Shown here piece by piece: positions 26,982 to 35,977 of a stretch of 64,000 nt of DNA. The stretch's first letter is position 1; each line of letters opens with the position of its first letter. The DNA comes from an uncultured Eubacterium sp. (GTDB lineage Bacteria > Bacillota > Clostridia > Oscillospirales > Acutalibacteraceae). Both the position numbers and the translations under genes were made by a program. The notes under the pieces were generated by a model that saw only the letters and a program-made list of their open reading frames with translations, was not told where the DNA came from and searched no databases. The DNA is taken from contig CAJTLP010000001.1 of NCBI GenBank assembly GCA_910577195.1, positions 1-64,000 on the forward strand, written 5' to 3'.

Positions 26982-27010
26982 TTGACAAGAAAATAAAAAT
27001 ACTATATGTT
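26982..27010 (+). promoter_or_regulatory. SigA-type promoter of the kinase-MATE pair
   Basis: TTGACA at 26982-26987, a 17-bp spacer and TATGTT at 27005-27010. Initiation near 27017 would exclude the in-frame ATG at 27006 and supports translation from 27051. Confidence 0.7.
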
Positions 27011-27050
27011 TGAATTGCTGATAGCAACTAAATGCAAAGGGGTAAGAATT

Positions 27051-28028
27051 ATGATAAGCAAAACAAAATATATGCTCAGTGACAATCAGATTAAAGAATT
27101 ATTCAAAAAAGCCGGAATCAGCGGTGTAAGTAAAATTGCACCGTTAGGTGCGGGTGAATTCAACGCAGTATATGAGGTGATTGCCGACAAGCCATATGTT
27201 CTCAAGGTTGCACCGAGTACGGATATACCTGTGCTGACTTATGAAAAGGATATGATAAAGTCAGAGCTTTACTGGTATGATATGATCAGAAATAATACTG
27301 ACATATACGTACCGCTGATATACTATAAAGATTTCTCAAAAGAGCTTATCCCTGCCGACTGGTTCATTATGGAAAAGCTTGACGGAAAGCAGCGCAATGA
27401 AATAAACATTGACAAAACTGTGATTACGGAAAAGACTGCAAAAATGGTTGCACAGATTCACAATATCAAAAATAATAAGTATGGATATATACAAAATCAG
27501 CTTTATGATAACTGGTTTGATGCATTAAAAAGTATGATTAAAAACCTTTTATCAGACGCTGAAAGAGCCGGCAAAAAATCAAAGCAGGGTGAAAAGCTTT
27601 TAAAATATACAGATAAATATAAACATATTTTAAGCAAAGTTCCCTGCTGTATGGTTAACTATGATATATGGGATCCGAATGTTTTGTGCAAATCCACAGA
27701 AAACGGTGACGTTGAATTCCAGTGGATAGACCCTGAACGCAGCTTCTGGGGCGACAGAATTTTTGATTTTATGTGTCTTGAAAACCCAATCGGCTCAATT
27801 AACAAAAAAACCGAATCACTTAAATTTTACAATACCATATCAGATTCCCCTATTGCACTGAACAAGGAAATTGAAATAAGATATGCCTTTGCATTCGGTC
27901 TGCTTGCTCTGATTCAGGAGGTTGAGAAGTATTACCGCTATACGCCCCACAATTTCGGCTGGTGGAGAAATGCCGTCGGCTGCACCGCATATTATAAAAT
28001 GGCTTTTAAGGTACTGAAAAATGGATAA
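27051..28028 (+). CDS. Aminoglycoside phosphotransferase-like (APH/choline kinase fold) protein
   Basis: A 325-residue protein-kinase-like phosphotransferase. The N-lobe has GAGEFNAVYEV and the lysine in PYVLKVAP; the hinge has WFIMEKLDG. In the catalytic loop VNYDIWDPNVL the usual HxDxxxxN histidine is replaced by asparagine while the catalytic Asp and metal Asn remain; the metal Asp is in WIDPERSFWGDRIFDF. Substrates of this subgroup are not known; chromosomal relatives need not confer drug resistance. AAAGGGG lies upstream of ATG 27051. It overlaps the MATE gene by 8 bp. Confidence 0.87.
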   Translation: MISKTKYMLSDNQIKELFKKAGISGVSKIAPLGAGEFNAVYEVIADKPYVLKVAPSTDIPVLTYEKDMIKSELYWYDMIRNNTDIYVPLIYYKDFSKELIPADWFIMEKLDGKQRNEINIDKTVITEKTAKMVAQIHNIKNNKYGYIQNQLYDNWFDALKSMIKNLLSDAERAGKKSKQGEKLLKYTDKYKHILSKVPCCMVNYDIWDPNVLCKSTENGDVEFQWIDPERSFWGDRIFDFMCLENPIGSINKKTESLKFYNTISDSPIALNKEIEIRYAFAFGLLALIQEVEKYYRYTPHNFGWWRNAVGCTAYYKMAFKVLKNG

Positions 28029-29334
28029 AGCTATCAAAAAAACCGATGAAATGCGTACACAGAGCATACCTAAATTAATTACAAAGTATTCCCTTGCAAC
28101 CTTCTGTGCTCTGTTCTTCAATGAGCTTTACAATATAATTGATACCCTGTTTGTCAGCAAGGGTGTTGGCGACAATGCCATGGGCGGCGTGTCCATCATA
28201 TTCCCTTTTATGATTATTCAGGGAGCTGTTGCACAGACTGTCGGCTCAGGCTCTGCATCCATTATATCAAGGCTTCTCGGTAAAAAAGAATACGAAAAAG
28301 CAGGTAATGTAACAATCCATGCAATGTTTACATTTTACCTGACGTCTGTCGTAATAACGATTGCAGGATTCATTTTTATGAATCCACTGCTGAGACTGTT
28401 TGGTGCAACACAAGAGATAATGCCCTATGCAAAGGAATATTTCACAATCATTCTGATAGGCAATGTTTTTTCAACAGGCTTTTCCTCAATCATAAGAGCA
28501 GAGGGCAAGATGCTTTATTCCTTACTGATCTGGCTTATACCAACTGCTATTAATGTTGCACTGGATGCAGTTTTCATATATGCACTGGATATGGGTGTAA
28601 AGGGTGCTGCGCTGGCAACGGTTATCTGCTATTTTTCAAGCTTTGTTATGAGTGTGATTTTCTTCAGATTTATATCTGTACAGAAATTCAGAAAAGTAAA
28701 AATTGATTTCAAGGCTATCATTGAAATCATCGCCACAGGAATTCCGATGCTGGTACAGCTTGGAAGTATGTCCGTTTTATTTATGATAATCAATAATGTG
28801 CTGAGCAGCACAGGCGGAACACAAAGTGTCAATACCTTTGCATATGTCAGCAAGGTAATCACCTTTGCAACAGTACCGGTTAATGCAATAGCGACAGCAG
28901 TATCACCGATTATCAGCTATAACTATGGTGCGAAAATTCAGGAACGAATCAAAAAGGCTCTGAATTACAGCGTAGTAATATGTGAAATATATGCGGTCAT
29001 TGCCATTATCATTTCGCTGACCATTCCTGATCTGTTTATAAAGATATTCACTACGGATACCACCATCATCTCAGAGGGTGCATATGCTCTTAAAATACTT
29101 GCCTTTGCACTGATTGGTGCACCGGTTACAATCATAATCGGAACCTATTTTCAGGCAATCGGCAAAAAAACGAAATCACTTTTAACGAATAGTTTAATAT
29201 TGATTTTTTCAATGATCTGTATTCCTGTTTTTTCACACTTTTATGGTACATACGGCATATGGTTTTCTGTTTCTGTGTCGTGTCTTTTAACAGGTATCGT
29301 TTCGCTGATAACATATAAAAAGCAGACAGTTTAG
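28021..29334 (+). CDS. MATE-family multidrug/Na+ antiporter
   Basis: A 437-residue polytopic membrane protein with twelve predicted helices in two related halves. Typical MATE segments are YSLATFCALFFNELYNIIDTLFVSKGVG in the first half with VGSGSASIISRLLGKKEYEKA, and AYVSKVITFATVPVNAIATAVSPIISYNYGA in the second half. MATE proteins export organic cations or drugs in exchange for Na+ or H+. The start lies inside the end of the kinase gene, which points to coupled translation and possibly a shared substrate class, though that is inference. Confidence 0.93.
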   Translation: MDKAIKKTDEMRTQSIPKLITKYSLATFCALFFNELYNIIDTLFVSKGVGDNAMGGVSIIFPFMIIQGAVAQTVGSGSASIISRLLGKKEYEKAGNVTIHAMFTFYLTSVVITIAGFIFMNPLLRLFGATQEIMPYAKEYFTIILIGNVFSTGFSSIIRAEGKMLYSLLIWLIPTAINVALDAVFIYALDMGVKGAALATVICYFSSFVMSVIFFRFISVQKFRKVKIDFKAIIEIIATGIPMLVQLGSMSVLFMIINNVLSSTGGTQSVNTFAYVSKVITFATVPVNAIATAVSPIISYNYGAKIQERIKKALNYSVVICEIYAVIAIIISLTIPDLFIKIFTTDTTIISEGAYALKILAFALIGAPVTIIIGTYFQAIGKKTKSLLTNSLILIFSMICIPVFSHFYGTYGIWFSVSVSCLLTGIVSLITYKKQTV

Positions 29335-29366
29335 CTGAGGTGTCACAGCTAAACTGTCTGCTTTTT
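29317..29366. terminator. Bidirectional terminator between MATE gene and atpC
   Basis: A perfect 21-bp stem (AAAAAGCAGACAGTTTAGCTG paired with its complement, loop AGGTGTCA) carries A-runs and T-runs on both sides. The MATE stop codon lies inside the left arm and the atpC stop abuts the right arm. Confidence 0.93.
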
Positions 29367-29779
29367 CATATATTATGTCGATTCTTAACTTTGAGTCTTT
29401 CCATTGCGCGGGCAAGGTTTGCCTGAGAATGAAAATATTCAAGCTGAGACTGCTGATTACGCATTTCCTCCTCAGCTCTTTCCTTTGCCTCCTGCGCACG
29501 GCGCTCATCAATTTCCTCCGGCAATTCAGCGGAAATACACACAAGGGTTGCAGTATTATTCAGAAACTCAAAAAAACCGTTTCCCACAAATGCATTGAGC
29601 ACATTGCCATTCGCATCTATGATTTTCATTTCTCCTGTTTCAATCGGCACTACGCAATCCTCATGGTGAGCCAGAAATCCCTCAAGACCCATATCCGCGT
29701 GAGGAACGACCAGTGACCTTGCTTCAGCATCAAAAAATATTTTATTTGATGCAACAATCTTCAGTTTAAAGGTATTCAT
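29366..29779 (-). CDS. atpC: ATP synthase epsilon subunit
   Basis: The 137-residue F1 epsilon subunit couples the central stalk to the c-ring and can inhibit ATP hydrolysis. The N-terminal beta-sandwich has FKLKIVASNKIFFDAEARSLVVP, GLEGFLAHHEDCVVPI and VGNGFFEFLNNTATLVC. The C-terminal helical part ERAEEEMRNQQSQLEYFHSQANLARAMERLK is present, so the regulatory domain is retained. It is the last gene of the atp operon. Confidence 0.95.
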   Translation of the reverse strand: MNTFKLKIVASNKIFFDAEARSLVVPHADMGLEGFLAHHEDCVVPIETGEMKIIDANGNVLNAFVGNGFFEFLNNTATLVCISAELPEEIDERRAQEAKERAEEEMRNQQSQLEYFHSQANLARAMERLKVKNRHNI

Positions 29780-29793
29780 ACAATCACCATAGC

Positions 29794-31182
29794 TTACTTA
29801 GACATTTCTGCTGCTTTCTTAAGAACATCATCAATTGTTCCGGTATTGAAGAATGCCATTTCAGGCACATCGTCAACCTCACCGTCAACAATTGCTTTAA
29901 AGCCCTTAACAGATTCTTTAACAGGAACATAAACGCCCTGAAGACCTGTAAATGCTTCAGCAACATGGAACGGTTGTGAAAGGAATTTTTCAATTTTTCT
30001 TGCACGGTAAACCGTGAGCTTATCCTCGTCCGAAAGCTCCTCCATACCGAGAATTGCAATAATATCCTGCAATTCCTTATACTTCTGCAGATAAGCCTGC
30101 ACCTTACGTGCAACCTCATAATGCTCCTGACCCACAACATCTGCTTCAAGAATTCTTGAATTGGATTCAAGCGGATCAACAGCAGGGTAAATACCCTTTT
30201 CTACAATCTTTCTTGACAAAACGGTGGTAGCATCAAGATGTGCAAAGGTAGTTGCAGGGGCAGGGTCAGTCAGGTCATCCGCAGGCACATATACTGCCTG
30301 AACAGATGTGATTGAGCCATTCTTTGTGGATGCAATACGTTCCTGTAATTCACCGACATCGGTTGCCAGTGTAGGCTGATATCCAACAGCAGACGGCATT
30401 CTGCCCAGAAGAGCAGATACCTCAGAGCCTGCCTGAACAAAACGGAAAATATTATCTATAAACAGAAGTACATCCTGATGCTCAACATCACGGAAATACT
30501 CTGCCATTGTAAGTCCTGTTTCAGCCACACGCATACGTGCTCCCGGCGGCTCATTCATCTGACCGAAAACAAGTGCAGTCTTTTCAAGTACACCTGACTC
30601 GCCCATTTCATTCCATAAATCATTGCCCTCACGGCTGCGCTCACCTACACCGGTGAAGATTGAATATCCGCCGTGCTGTGTGGCAACATTTGTAATAAGC
30701 TCCTGAATAAGAACTGTTTTACCAACACCTGCACCGCCAAAAAGACCGATTTTACCGCCCTTCTGATATGGGGTCAAAAGGTCGATAACCTTAATTCCTG
30801 TTTCAAGAATTTCAACCTCAGATGCCTGATCCTCAAAGGAAGGTGCTGCTCTGTGAATTGCCCAGTGCTCCTCATTGTCAAGCTTTTCTTTACCGTCAAT
30901 CGTTTCACCAACAACATTGAAAAGTCTGCCGAGTGTTTTCTTACCGACAGGCACTTTAATCGCATCACCTGTAGCAATAACCTCCATATCCTTGCAAAGG
31001 CCTTCAGACGTTGCAAGCATAATACAGCGTACACTGTTGCTGCCAATATGCTGGCTTACCTCCATTACAAGTCGCTTTCCGTCAACTGTAACCTCAAGAG
31101 CGTCCTTAATCTTAGGTAATTCATTATCAAATTCAACATCCACAACAGGACCCATTACCTGTATAATTTTACCGGTATTCAT
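29794..31182 (-). CDS. atpD: ATP synthase beta subunit
   Basis: The catalytic F1 subunit, 462 residues. Walker A is GLFGGAGVGKTVLIQEL (about residues 146-162), the catalytic glutamate is in GVGERSREGNDLW, and the DELSEED-like stretch is EELSDEDKLTVYRARKIEKFLSQPF. SALLGRMPSAVGYQPTLATD is also diagnostic. It lies 14 bp upstream of atpC and 14 bp downstream of atpG. Confidence 0.98.
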   Translation of the reverse strand: MNTGKIIQVMGPVVDVEFDNELPKIKDALEVTVDGKRLVMEVSQHIGSNSVRCIMLATSEGLCKDMEVIATGDAIKVPVGKKTLGRLFNVVGETIDGKEKLDNEEHWAIHRAAPSFEDQASEVEILETGIKVIDLLTPYQKGGKIGLFGGAGVGKTVLIQELITNVATQHGGYSIFTGVGERSREGNDLWNEMGESGVLEKTALVFGQMNEPPGARMRVAETGLTMAEYFRDVEHQDVLLFIDNIFRFVQAGSEVSALLGRMPSAVGYQPTLATDVGELQERIASTKNGSITSVQAVYVPADDLTDPAPATTFAHLDATTVLSRKIVEKGIYPAVDPLESNSRILEADVVGQEHYEVARKVQAYLQKYKELQDIIAILGMEELSDEDKLTVYRARKIEKFLSQPFHVAEAFTGLQGVYVPVKESVKGFKAIVDGEVDDVPEMAFFNTGTIDDVLKKAAEMSK

Positions 31183-31196
31183 TTAAAGGACACCTC

Positions 31197-32081
31197 CTAC
31201 TCTGATTTGTTTTTCTGTGCCTTTGAGCCGGCTATAACCTCAGTTATTTCCTGCGTGATAGCCGCCTGCCTTGCACGATTATATTCGATACCTAAATTTT
31301 TCAGCATATCCTTTGCCGCATCGGTAGCTGTCTGCATTGCCATCATACGTGCATTATGCTCCGAGCAATAGGATTCAACAAGTGCACCGAACACATAGCC
31401 TGCCACATAATTGGGAACAATGTGACTGAACACCGCATCAATATCCGGCTCAAATGAGCACTGCTGATAATTATTTTCCTTACCGTTTACAAGCTTCTTT
31501 CGTTTCAGTGGTAACAGCTGCTGAATTTCTGCATTGAAGGTAACGGAATTAATCATCCTTGTATAGACGATATAAACCTCGTCCAGCTCACCCTTTCTAA
31601 ACAAATCAACAACTTTTTCACTGATAGCCCTTGCTCTGTTCATATTCGGATTCTGTGCAGTATACTGAAATCCGGTATCAATAGGAATATTCTTTTTTTC
31701 AAAATATCTTCGGCCGACCTGACCGACAACAAAAAGCATATTTTTATTATCGGACAAAGCCTCTTTCTCTGCAATCTTTATAACATTGTGGTTATATGCA
31801 CCTGCCATACCCTTGTCGGCAGTAACAACGATATAACCCTGCTTGCGTTCTTTGGCAGGAATAGATTCACGCTTGTCAAAAAATGCATTACCTGTATCGG
31901 GTGAAAGCTCAAGAATTTTTGCAAGCGCCTCCTGAATTGCATAGAAATAAGGCTCCGTATTCTTCAGGTCACGCCTTGCCTTCTGAAGCTTCGATGAGGA
32001 TATCATACACATTGCATTCGTGATTTTCATTGTATCCTTAATCGACTTCATTCTGGCTTGTATTTCACGTGAATTAGCCAT
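31197..32081 (-). CDS. atpG: ATP synthase gamma subunit
   Basis: The rotating central stalk of F1, 294 residues. The N-terminal helix MANSREIQARMKSIKDTMKITNAMCMISSSKLQKA and the C-terminal helix ARMMAMQTATDAAKDMLKNLGIEYNRARQAAITQEITEVIAG are the two long helices that rotate in the alpha/beta barrel. VVTADKGMAGAYNHNV in the middle is also typical. Order and spacing are normal. Confidence 0.97.
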   Translation of the reverse strand: MANSREIQARMKSIKDTMKITNAMCMISSSKLQKARRDLKNTEPYFYAIQEALAKILELSPDTGNAFFDKRESIPAKERKQGYIVVTADKGMAGAYNHNVIKIAEKEALSDNKNMLFVVGQVGRRYFEKKNIPIDTGFQYTAQNPNMNRARAISEKVVDLFRKGELDEVYIVYTRMINSVTFNAEIQQLLPLKRKKLVNGKENNYQQCSFEPDIDAVFSHIVPNYVAGYVFGALVESYCSEHNARMMAMQTATDAAKDMLKNLGIEYNRARQAAITQEITEVIAGSKAQKNKSE

Positions 32082-32107
32082 TATTTACCTTCTTAATATT
32101 AGGCAGA

Positions 32108-34123
32108 TTATTTTTCAGCAGAATTGAATTCATCTGCCGCAGTTAAAATCTGCTCTCTGATATCATCGTCAAGCTGCTTATCTCGTTCAATCGTGCTGCT
32201 TATCTGAGGATAATTGGAATTTACGTATTCAATCAAATCCATCTGATGTGCTTTTATTTCATTTACAGGTACGTCAACAAATTTTCTGCCTGTTGCACAG
32301 ACAAGAGTGACTACCATATCCGAAAGTGACAGCGGATTACCGAGAGGCTGCTTAAGTAATTCCATAAGTCCTTTACCGTAAACAAGACCTGCTTTGGTTT
32401 CCTCGTCAAGGTCGGAGGAAAACTGGGTAAATACCTCCATTTCCCTGTACTGCGCCAGATCAATACGAAGTGAACCTGCTGCCTTTTTCATTGCCTTTGT
32501 CTGTGCTGCACCGCCAACACGTGATACGGAAAGACCCACATTTACAGCAGGACGCATACCGCTGAAGAACAAATCACTTTCAAGGAAAATTTGTCCGTCG
32601 GTAATGGAAATAACGTTTGTCGGAATATATGCCGAAACGTCACCTGCCTGCGTTTCAATGATAGGAAGTGCAGTAATTGAACCTCCGCCAAGCTCGTCAC
32701 TGAGCTTGCTCGAACGCTCAAGCAAACGTGAATGAAGATAAAATACATCACCCGGATATGCCTCACGTCCCGGACTTCTTTCAAGCAATAAGGACAGTGC
32801 ACGGTATGCCACTGCGTGCTTGCTCAAATCATCATATACAATAAGGCAATCCTTGCCCTGATACATAAAATGCTCAGCAAGCGCTGTTGCTGCATAAGGT
32901 GAAATATACTGCAGGGATGCAGGGTCGGAAGCAGTGGAACAAACGATAATGGTATACTCCATTGCACCTGCTTTTTTAAGAGTGCTTACAAGCTTGGCAA
33001 CGCTTGATGCCTTCTGTCCGATTGCATTATATATACAGATAACATCCTTGCCCTTCTGATTGATAATCGTATCAAGGGCAATTGATGTTTTACCTGTCTG
33101 TCTGTCACCGATAATAAGTTCTCTCTGTCCTCTACCTATAGGGAACATAGAGTCGATAGAAAGGATACCCGTTGCCATAGGCGTATCAACGCTCTTACGG
33201 TCAACGATAGACGGAGCACTCTGCTCCACAGGACGGTAATCCTCAGCTTTAATATCACCCTTGCCGTCAATCGGCTCACCGAGTGAATTTACAATTCTTC
33301 CTATAAACGCACTGCCTACAGGAATACCTGCTTTTTTATGTGTGCGCTTTACTCGTGTGCCCTGATGTATTCCCACATCACTGCCAAATAGGATAACACC
33401 GATCTGATGTTTTTTGATATCCTGAACCATACCTTTTACGCCGTTTTCAAAAACGACAATTTCGCCGTACATAGCATGGTCAAGTCCGTGAATAGTAGCA
33501 ATGCTGTCACCGATTCTGACAACAGTACCGATTTCCTCACCGTCGATACGCTGTTCAAAATCCTTTACATCACGTCTTAATGTAGCAATAACAGACTCAT
33601 TATCAACACTGCTTTCGCGAGCCGTTTTCATAACCTGCTCTTTAATATTCTTCAGCTTTGTTTTCAGGCTGAAATCATATTCCTTGCCGTCAACACTGAT
33701 AATGAATCCGCCGATCAGGCTTTCATCCTTAACAATATTAATATTTGCATCTCCTGATTTACATTCCTTGCAAACAAAATTCTTAATTCCATCAAGCTGC
33801 TTTTCGTCAGGAGGTGTAACGCAGTAAACCGTTGCATCGGCAATATTATTTTTTCTGTCCAGCTCCTTGATAAAAGCATCAACAATTTCTTCCAGACTGT
33901 TTACCTTACACTCCGAAGCCAAGCCGCTTATAAATTCCCTTACAGACGGCGAGAATAACTCGTCAATAACTGTTTTCTTCTCCGCAGAGCTGATATTGGG
34001 ATTATCAAGTATTTCAGCAAGCTCGGAAGAGGATGCTATAATCCTGAGTGCCTCCTCAAGACTTGATACACTGACCTGTGATTTCTGCAGTGAATCAAGA
34101 TAATTATCAATATTTGGAATCAT
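32108..34123 (-). CDS. atpHA: Fused ATP synthase delta-alpha subunit (AtpH-AtpA)
   Basis: One uninterrupted 671-residue frame combines two subunits normally made separately. Residues 1-163 are the delta/OSCP stalk protein: LDNPNISSAEKKTVIDELF, then DESLIGGFIISVDGKEYD (the conserved C-terminal delta block). Its first helix looks shortened. Residues 165-671 are alpha: GTVVRIGDSIATIHGLD, Walker A GDRQTGKTSIALD (about 337-349), and the C-terminal LMELLKQPLGNPLSLSDM. An ATG at 33631 (Met165) would give a 507-residue alpha of normal size, with only a weak GAGCAGG before it. The ATG at 34123 overlaps the atpF stop (ATGA). No separate atpH or atpA is in the operon. Confidence 0.93.
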   Translation of the reverse strand: MIPNIDNYLDSLQKSQVSVSSLEEALRIIASSSELAEILDNPNISSAEKKTVIDELFSPSVREFISGLASECKVNSLEEIVDAFIKELDRKNNIADATVYCVTPPDEKQLDGIKNFVCKECKSGDANINIVKDESLIGGFIISVDGKEYDFSLKTKLKNIKEQVMKTARESSVDNESVIATLRRDVKDFEQRIDGEEIGTVVRIGDSIATIHGLDHAMYGEIVVFENGVKGMVQDIKKHQIGVILFGSDVGIHQGTRVKRTHKKAGIPVGSAFIGRIVNSLGEPIDGKGDIKAEDYRPVEQSAPSIVDRKSVDTPMATGILSIDSMFPIGRGQRELIIGDRQTGKTSIALDTIINQKGKDVICIYNAIGQKASSVAKLVSTLKKAGAMEYTIIVCSTASDPASLQYISPYAATALAEHFMYQGKDCLIVYDDLSKHAVAYRALSLLLERSPGREAYPGDVFYLHSRLLERSSKLSDELGGGSITALPIIETQAGDVSAYIPTNVISITDGQIFLESDLFFSGMRPAVNVGLSVSRVGGAAQTKAMKKAAGSLRIDLAQYREMEVFTQFSSDLDEETKAGLVYGKGLMELLKQPLGNPLSLSDMVVTLVCATGRKFVDVPVNEIKAHQMDLIEYVNSNYPQISSTIERDKQLDDDIREQILTAADEFNSAEK

Positions 34124-34605
34124 GATTCATCACTGCTTTCATTTAAAAATTTATCATACAAATCGCTGTCGAGCTCAGGAGAAGCACTTTCACCGATCAC
34201 CTTTTCAGCGGTTTCCATAGCAAGTGCCGCAAGCTCTTCTTTAACAGCACGTCTCGCCTTTAAGGTTTCAAACTCGGCAGCAGCTTTGGCATCTGACTTA
34301 ATTCTGTCAGCATCACCCTGAGCACGGTCAATAATTTTGTTATATTCTTTCTTGGCATCCGCTCTTGCGTCAACAAGAATCTGCTTCTTTTCCTGCTCAA
34401 CATCTTCAAGCTCGCTCTGATACTGAGCCTTGAGCTCATCAGCCTGCTTTTGTGCATCGTCTGCATCTTTAAATTGTTTATCAATCAATTCTTTTCTTTT
34501 ATCAAGTGTTTTCTTAATCGGCTTAAAAAGAAATACCTTCATAAGTACAAAAAAGATAATCAGATTAATAAAAGTCCAAAGAATGTTCCAGTCAAACTTT
34601 AACAT
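34120..34605 (-). CDS. atpF: ATP synthase b subunit
   Basis: The peripheral stalk subunit, 161 residues: one N-terminal membrane helix (LWTFINLIIFFVLMKVFLF) and then a long charged helix (IKKTLDKRKELIDKQFKDADDAQKQADEL onward) that dimerises and contacts delta. AAAGGA precedes the ATG at 34605. Its stop overlaps the fused delta-alpha start. Confidence 0.95.
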   Translation of the reverse strand: MLKFDWNILWTFINLIIFFVLMKVFLFKPIKKTLDKRKELIDKQFKDADDAQKQADELKAQYQSELEDVEQEKKQILVDARADAKKEYNKIIDRAQGDADRIKSDAKAAAEFETLKARRAVKEELAALAMETAEKVIGESASPELDSDLYDKFLNESSDES

Positions 34606-34643
34606 TAACTGTTTTTCCTTTCATAAAAGAAATTTTTGTTTTT

Positions 34644-34871
34644 CTATTTAACCAAGAAAATAATAAGAATACAACCGATAAGACCATAAATTGCGGTTGC
34701 CTCAGAAAGGGCAGCACCGAGAATAAGCGTTGTACGAATCTGACCTGCTGCTTCAGGCTGACGTGCGATAGCCTCAACTGCTTTACCTGTAGCAATACCA
34801 ATACCGATACCTGCACCGAGACCGCATAAAAGTGCAATAGCTGCACCGATTGCAATAATTGAACCTGTCAT
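34644..34871 (-). CDS. atpE: ATP synthase c subunit
   Basis: The 75-residue proteolipid forms the rotor ring. Two helices flank the polar loop ARQPEAAGQ. The ion-binding glutamate is in GAALSEATAIYG. The residue where Na+-type rings have glutamine (before the GKAVE-type segment) is isoleucine here, and the residue after the glutamate is alanine, so a proton ring is more likely than a sodium ring; this rests on reading, not on an alignment. Confidence 0.95.
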   Translation of the reverse strand: MTGSIIAIGAAIALLCGLGAGIGIGIATGKAVEAIARQPEAAGQIRTTLILGAALSEATAIYGLIGCILIIFLVK

Positions 34872-34910
34872 AATAACATTTCTCCTTAAAATCTTTTATA
34901 ATAATATCTA

Positions 34911-35702
34911 TCAAGCACTAATTTTCTTAGCCTTTGATTTTTTCAGTTTTTTTATCTTTTTAGCCTTTGACGTTACCTCGTTCTCCGTTGCCTCCTGAAG
35001 ATACAGACCTGTCAGGAATACGAAAATATATGCCTGTAAAAGACCGTCGAATATATCAAAATACAAGCTTAAAGCCACCGGAATCACGATCGGAACAACC
35101 GCCTTTACCAGCTCCATAATTGTAAATGCAGCAATTACGTTACCGAAAAGTCGCATACAAAGTGAAAGAGGTTTGGTAAACAGCTCCAGAATATTTATAG
35201 GAGTGATTATCCATATAGGCTTGGCAAATGCTTTTATTCGTCCTGCAAAGCCTTTGGATTTAAAGCCCGCATACTCGACAAGCACAATACTTGTTATCGC
35301 CATTGCGGCAGTAACCTGCATACTTTTTGTAGGCGGCTTAAGTCCGAACAACCCTATTATATTTGAAGTACCGATAAATAAAGCCATGCTCATCAGCCAA
35401 GGAATAAATTCCTCTGCCTTTTCTCCGACAATTCCTTTGAAAAACTGTACCGATTTCTCATAGCACATTTCAAGAAAGGCCTGACGCTTTGAAATCTCAC
35501 CGGTCACCTTGAATTTTCTGGTAAGAATTATTGCAAGTATTGTGAGCACTGCAATAATGATCCACGATACAACGGTGGTTTCATCAAAGCCGATTTTGAC
35601 ATTACCGATATTGAAACTGAAAACCTCTTCAATTTCAAGCTGTTCACTCAGTTCCTTCTGCAAGTCAAGCTTCATCATTATAGGACCAAACGTTGCATTC
35701 AC
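34911..35702 (-). CDS. atpB: ATP synthase a subunit
   Basis: The membrane stator that carries the ion half-channels, 263 residues with five to six helices. The essential arginine lies in FTKPLSLCMRLFGNVIAAFTI, and FIPWLMSMALFIGTSNIIGLFGLKPPT is typical. The C terminus is unusually lysine-rich (KAKKIKKLKKSKAKKIS). The ATG at 35702 has GGGAGGTGA immediately upstream, close for a ribosome site; an ATG at 35678 is an alternative. It is the first gene of the operon; no atpI precedes it. Confidence 0.95.
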   Translation of the reverse strand: MNATFGPIMMKLDLQKELSEQLEIEEVFSFNIGNVKIGFDETTVVSWIIIAVLTILAIILTRKFKVTGEISKRQAFLEMCYEKSVQFFKGIVGEKAEEFIPWLMSMALFIGTSNIIGLFGLKPPTKSMQVTAAMAITSIVLVEYAGFKSKGFAGRIKAFAKPIWIITPINILELFTKPLSLCMRLFGNVIAAFTIMELVKAVVPIVIPVALSLYFDIFDGLLQAYIFVFLTGLYLQEATENEVTSKAKKIKKLKKSKAKKISA

Positions 35703-35724
35703 CTCCCAATTTCAAATTATGGAT

Positions 35725-35753
35725 ATTATACTACATAATACTATTTTTTTCAA
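35725..35753 (-). promoter_or_regulatory. Promoter of the atp operon
   Basis: On the minus strand TTGAAA (35748-35753), a 17-bp spacer and TATAAT (35725-35730) predict a start near 35718 and a very short leader before atpB. Confidence 0.75.
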
Positions 35754-35899
35754 GAAAAATTAAATATTTTTTATACATTAAGTTGTAGTTGTATATTACC
35801 TATAGTAATATATCATAAATTAATTTGACTTTCGGCAAAATAATTTGTGCAGATTTTAAAGCAAAGCAAAAAATAACATATACTAATAGAAAATTTCTG

Positions 35900-35928
35900 T
35901 TTACATCTCCATTTAATTCGTTTATAAT
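35900..35928 (+). promoter_or_regulatory. Promoter of proS
   Basis: TTTACA (35900-35905), 17-bp spacer, TATAAT (35923-35928), about 40 bp before the proS ATG. No T-box leader fits in the short distance. Confidence 0.75.
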
Positions 35929-35977
35929 ATCATTTGAATAATTTGTATATTTATTATCAGTAAATAAGGAGTTCGAT

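Noticed and set aside
30673..31119. Plus-strand open frame opposite atpD
   Set aside because: It lies wholly within the conserved beta-subunit gene and resembles nothing.
34644..34871. Sodium-type ATP synthase c-ring
   Set aside because: The glutamine of the Na+ site is isoleucine and the residue after the ion-binding glutamate is alanine, so the sodium signature is incomplete.
35754..35977. T-box leader for proS
   Set aside because: The promoter at 35900-35928 leaves only about 40 bases of leader, too short for a T-box.
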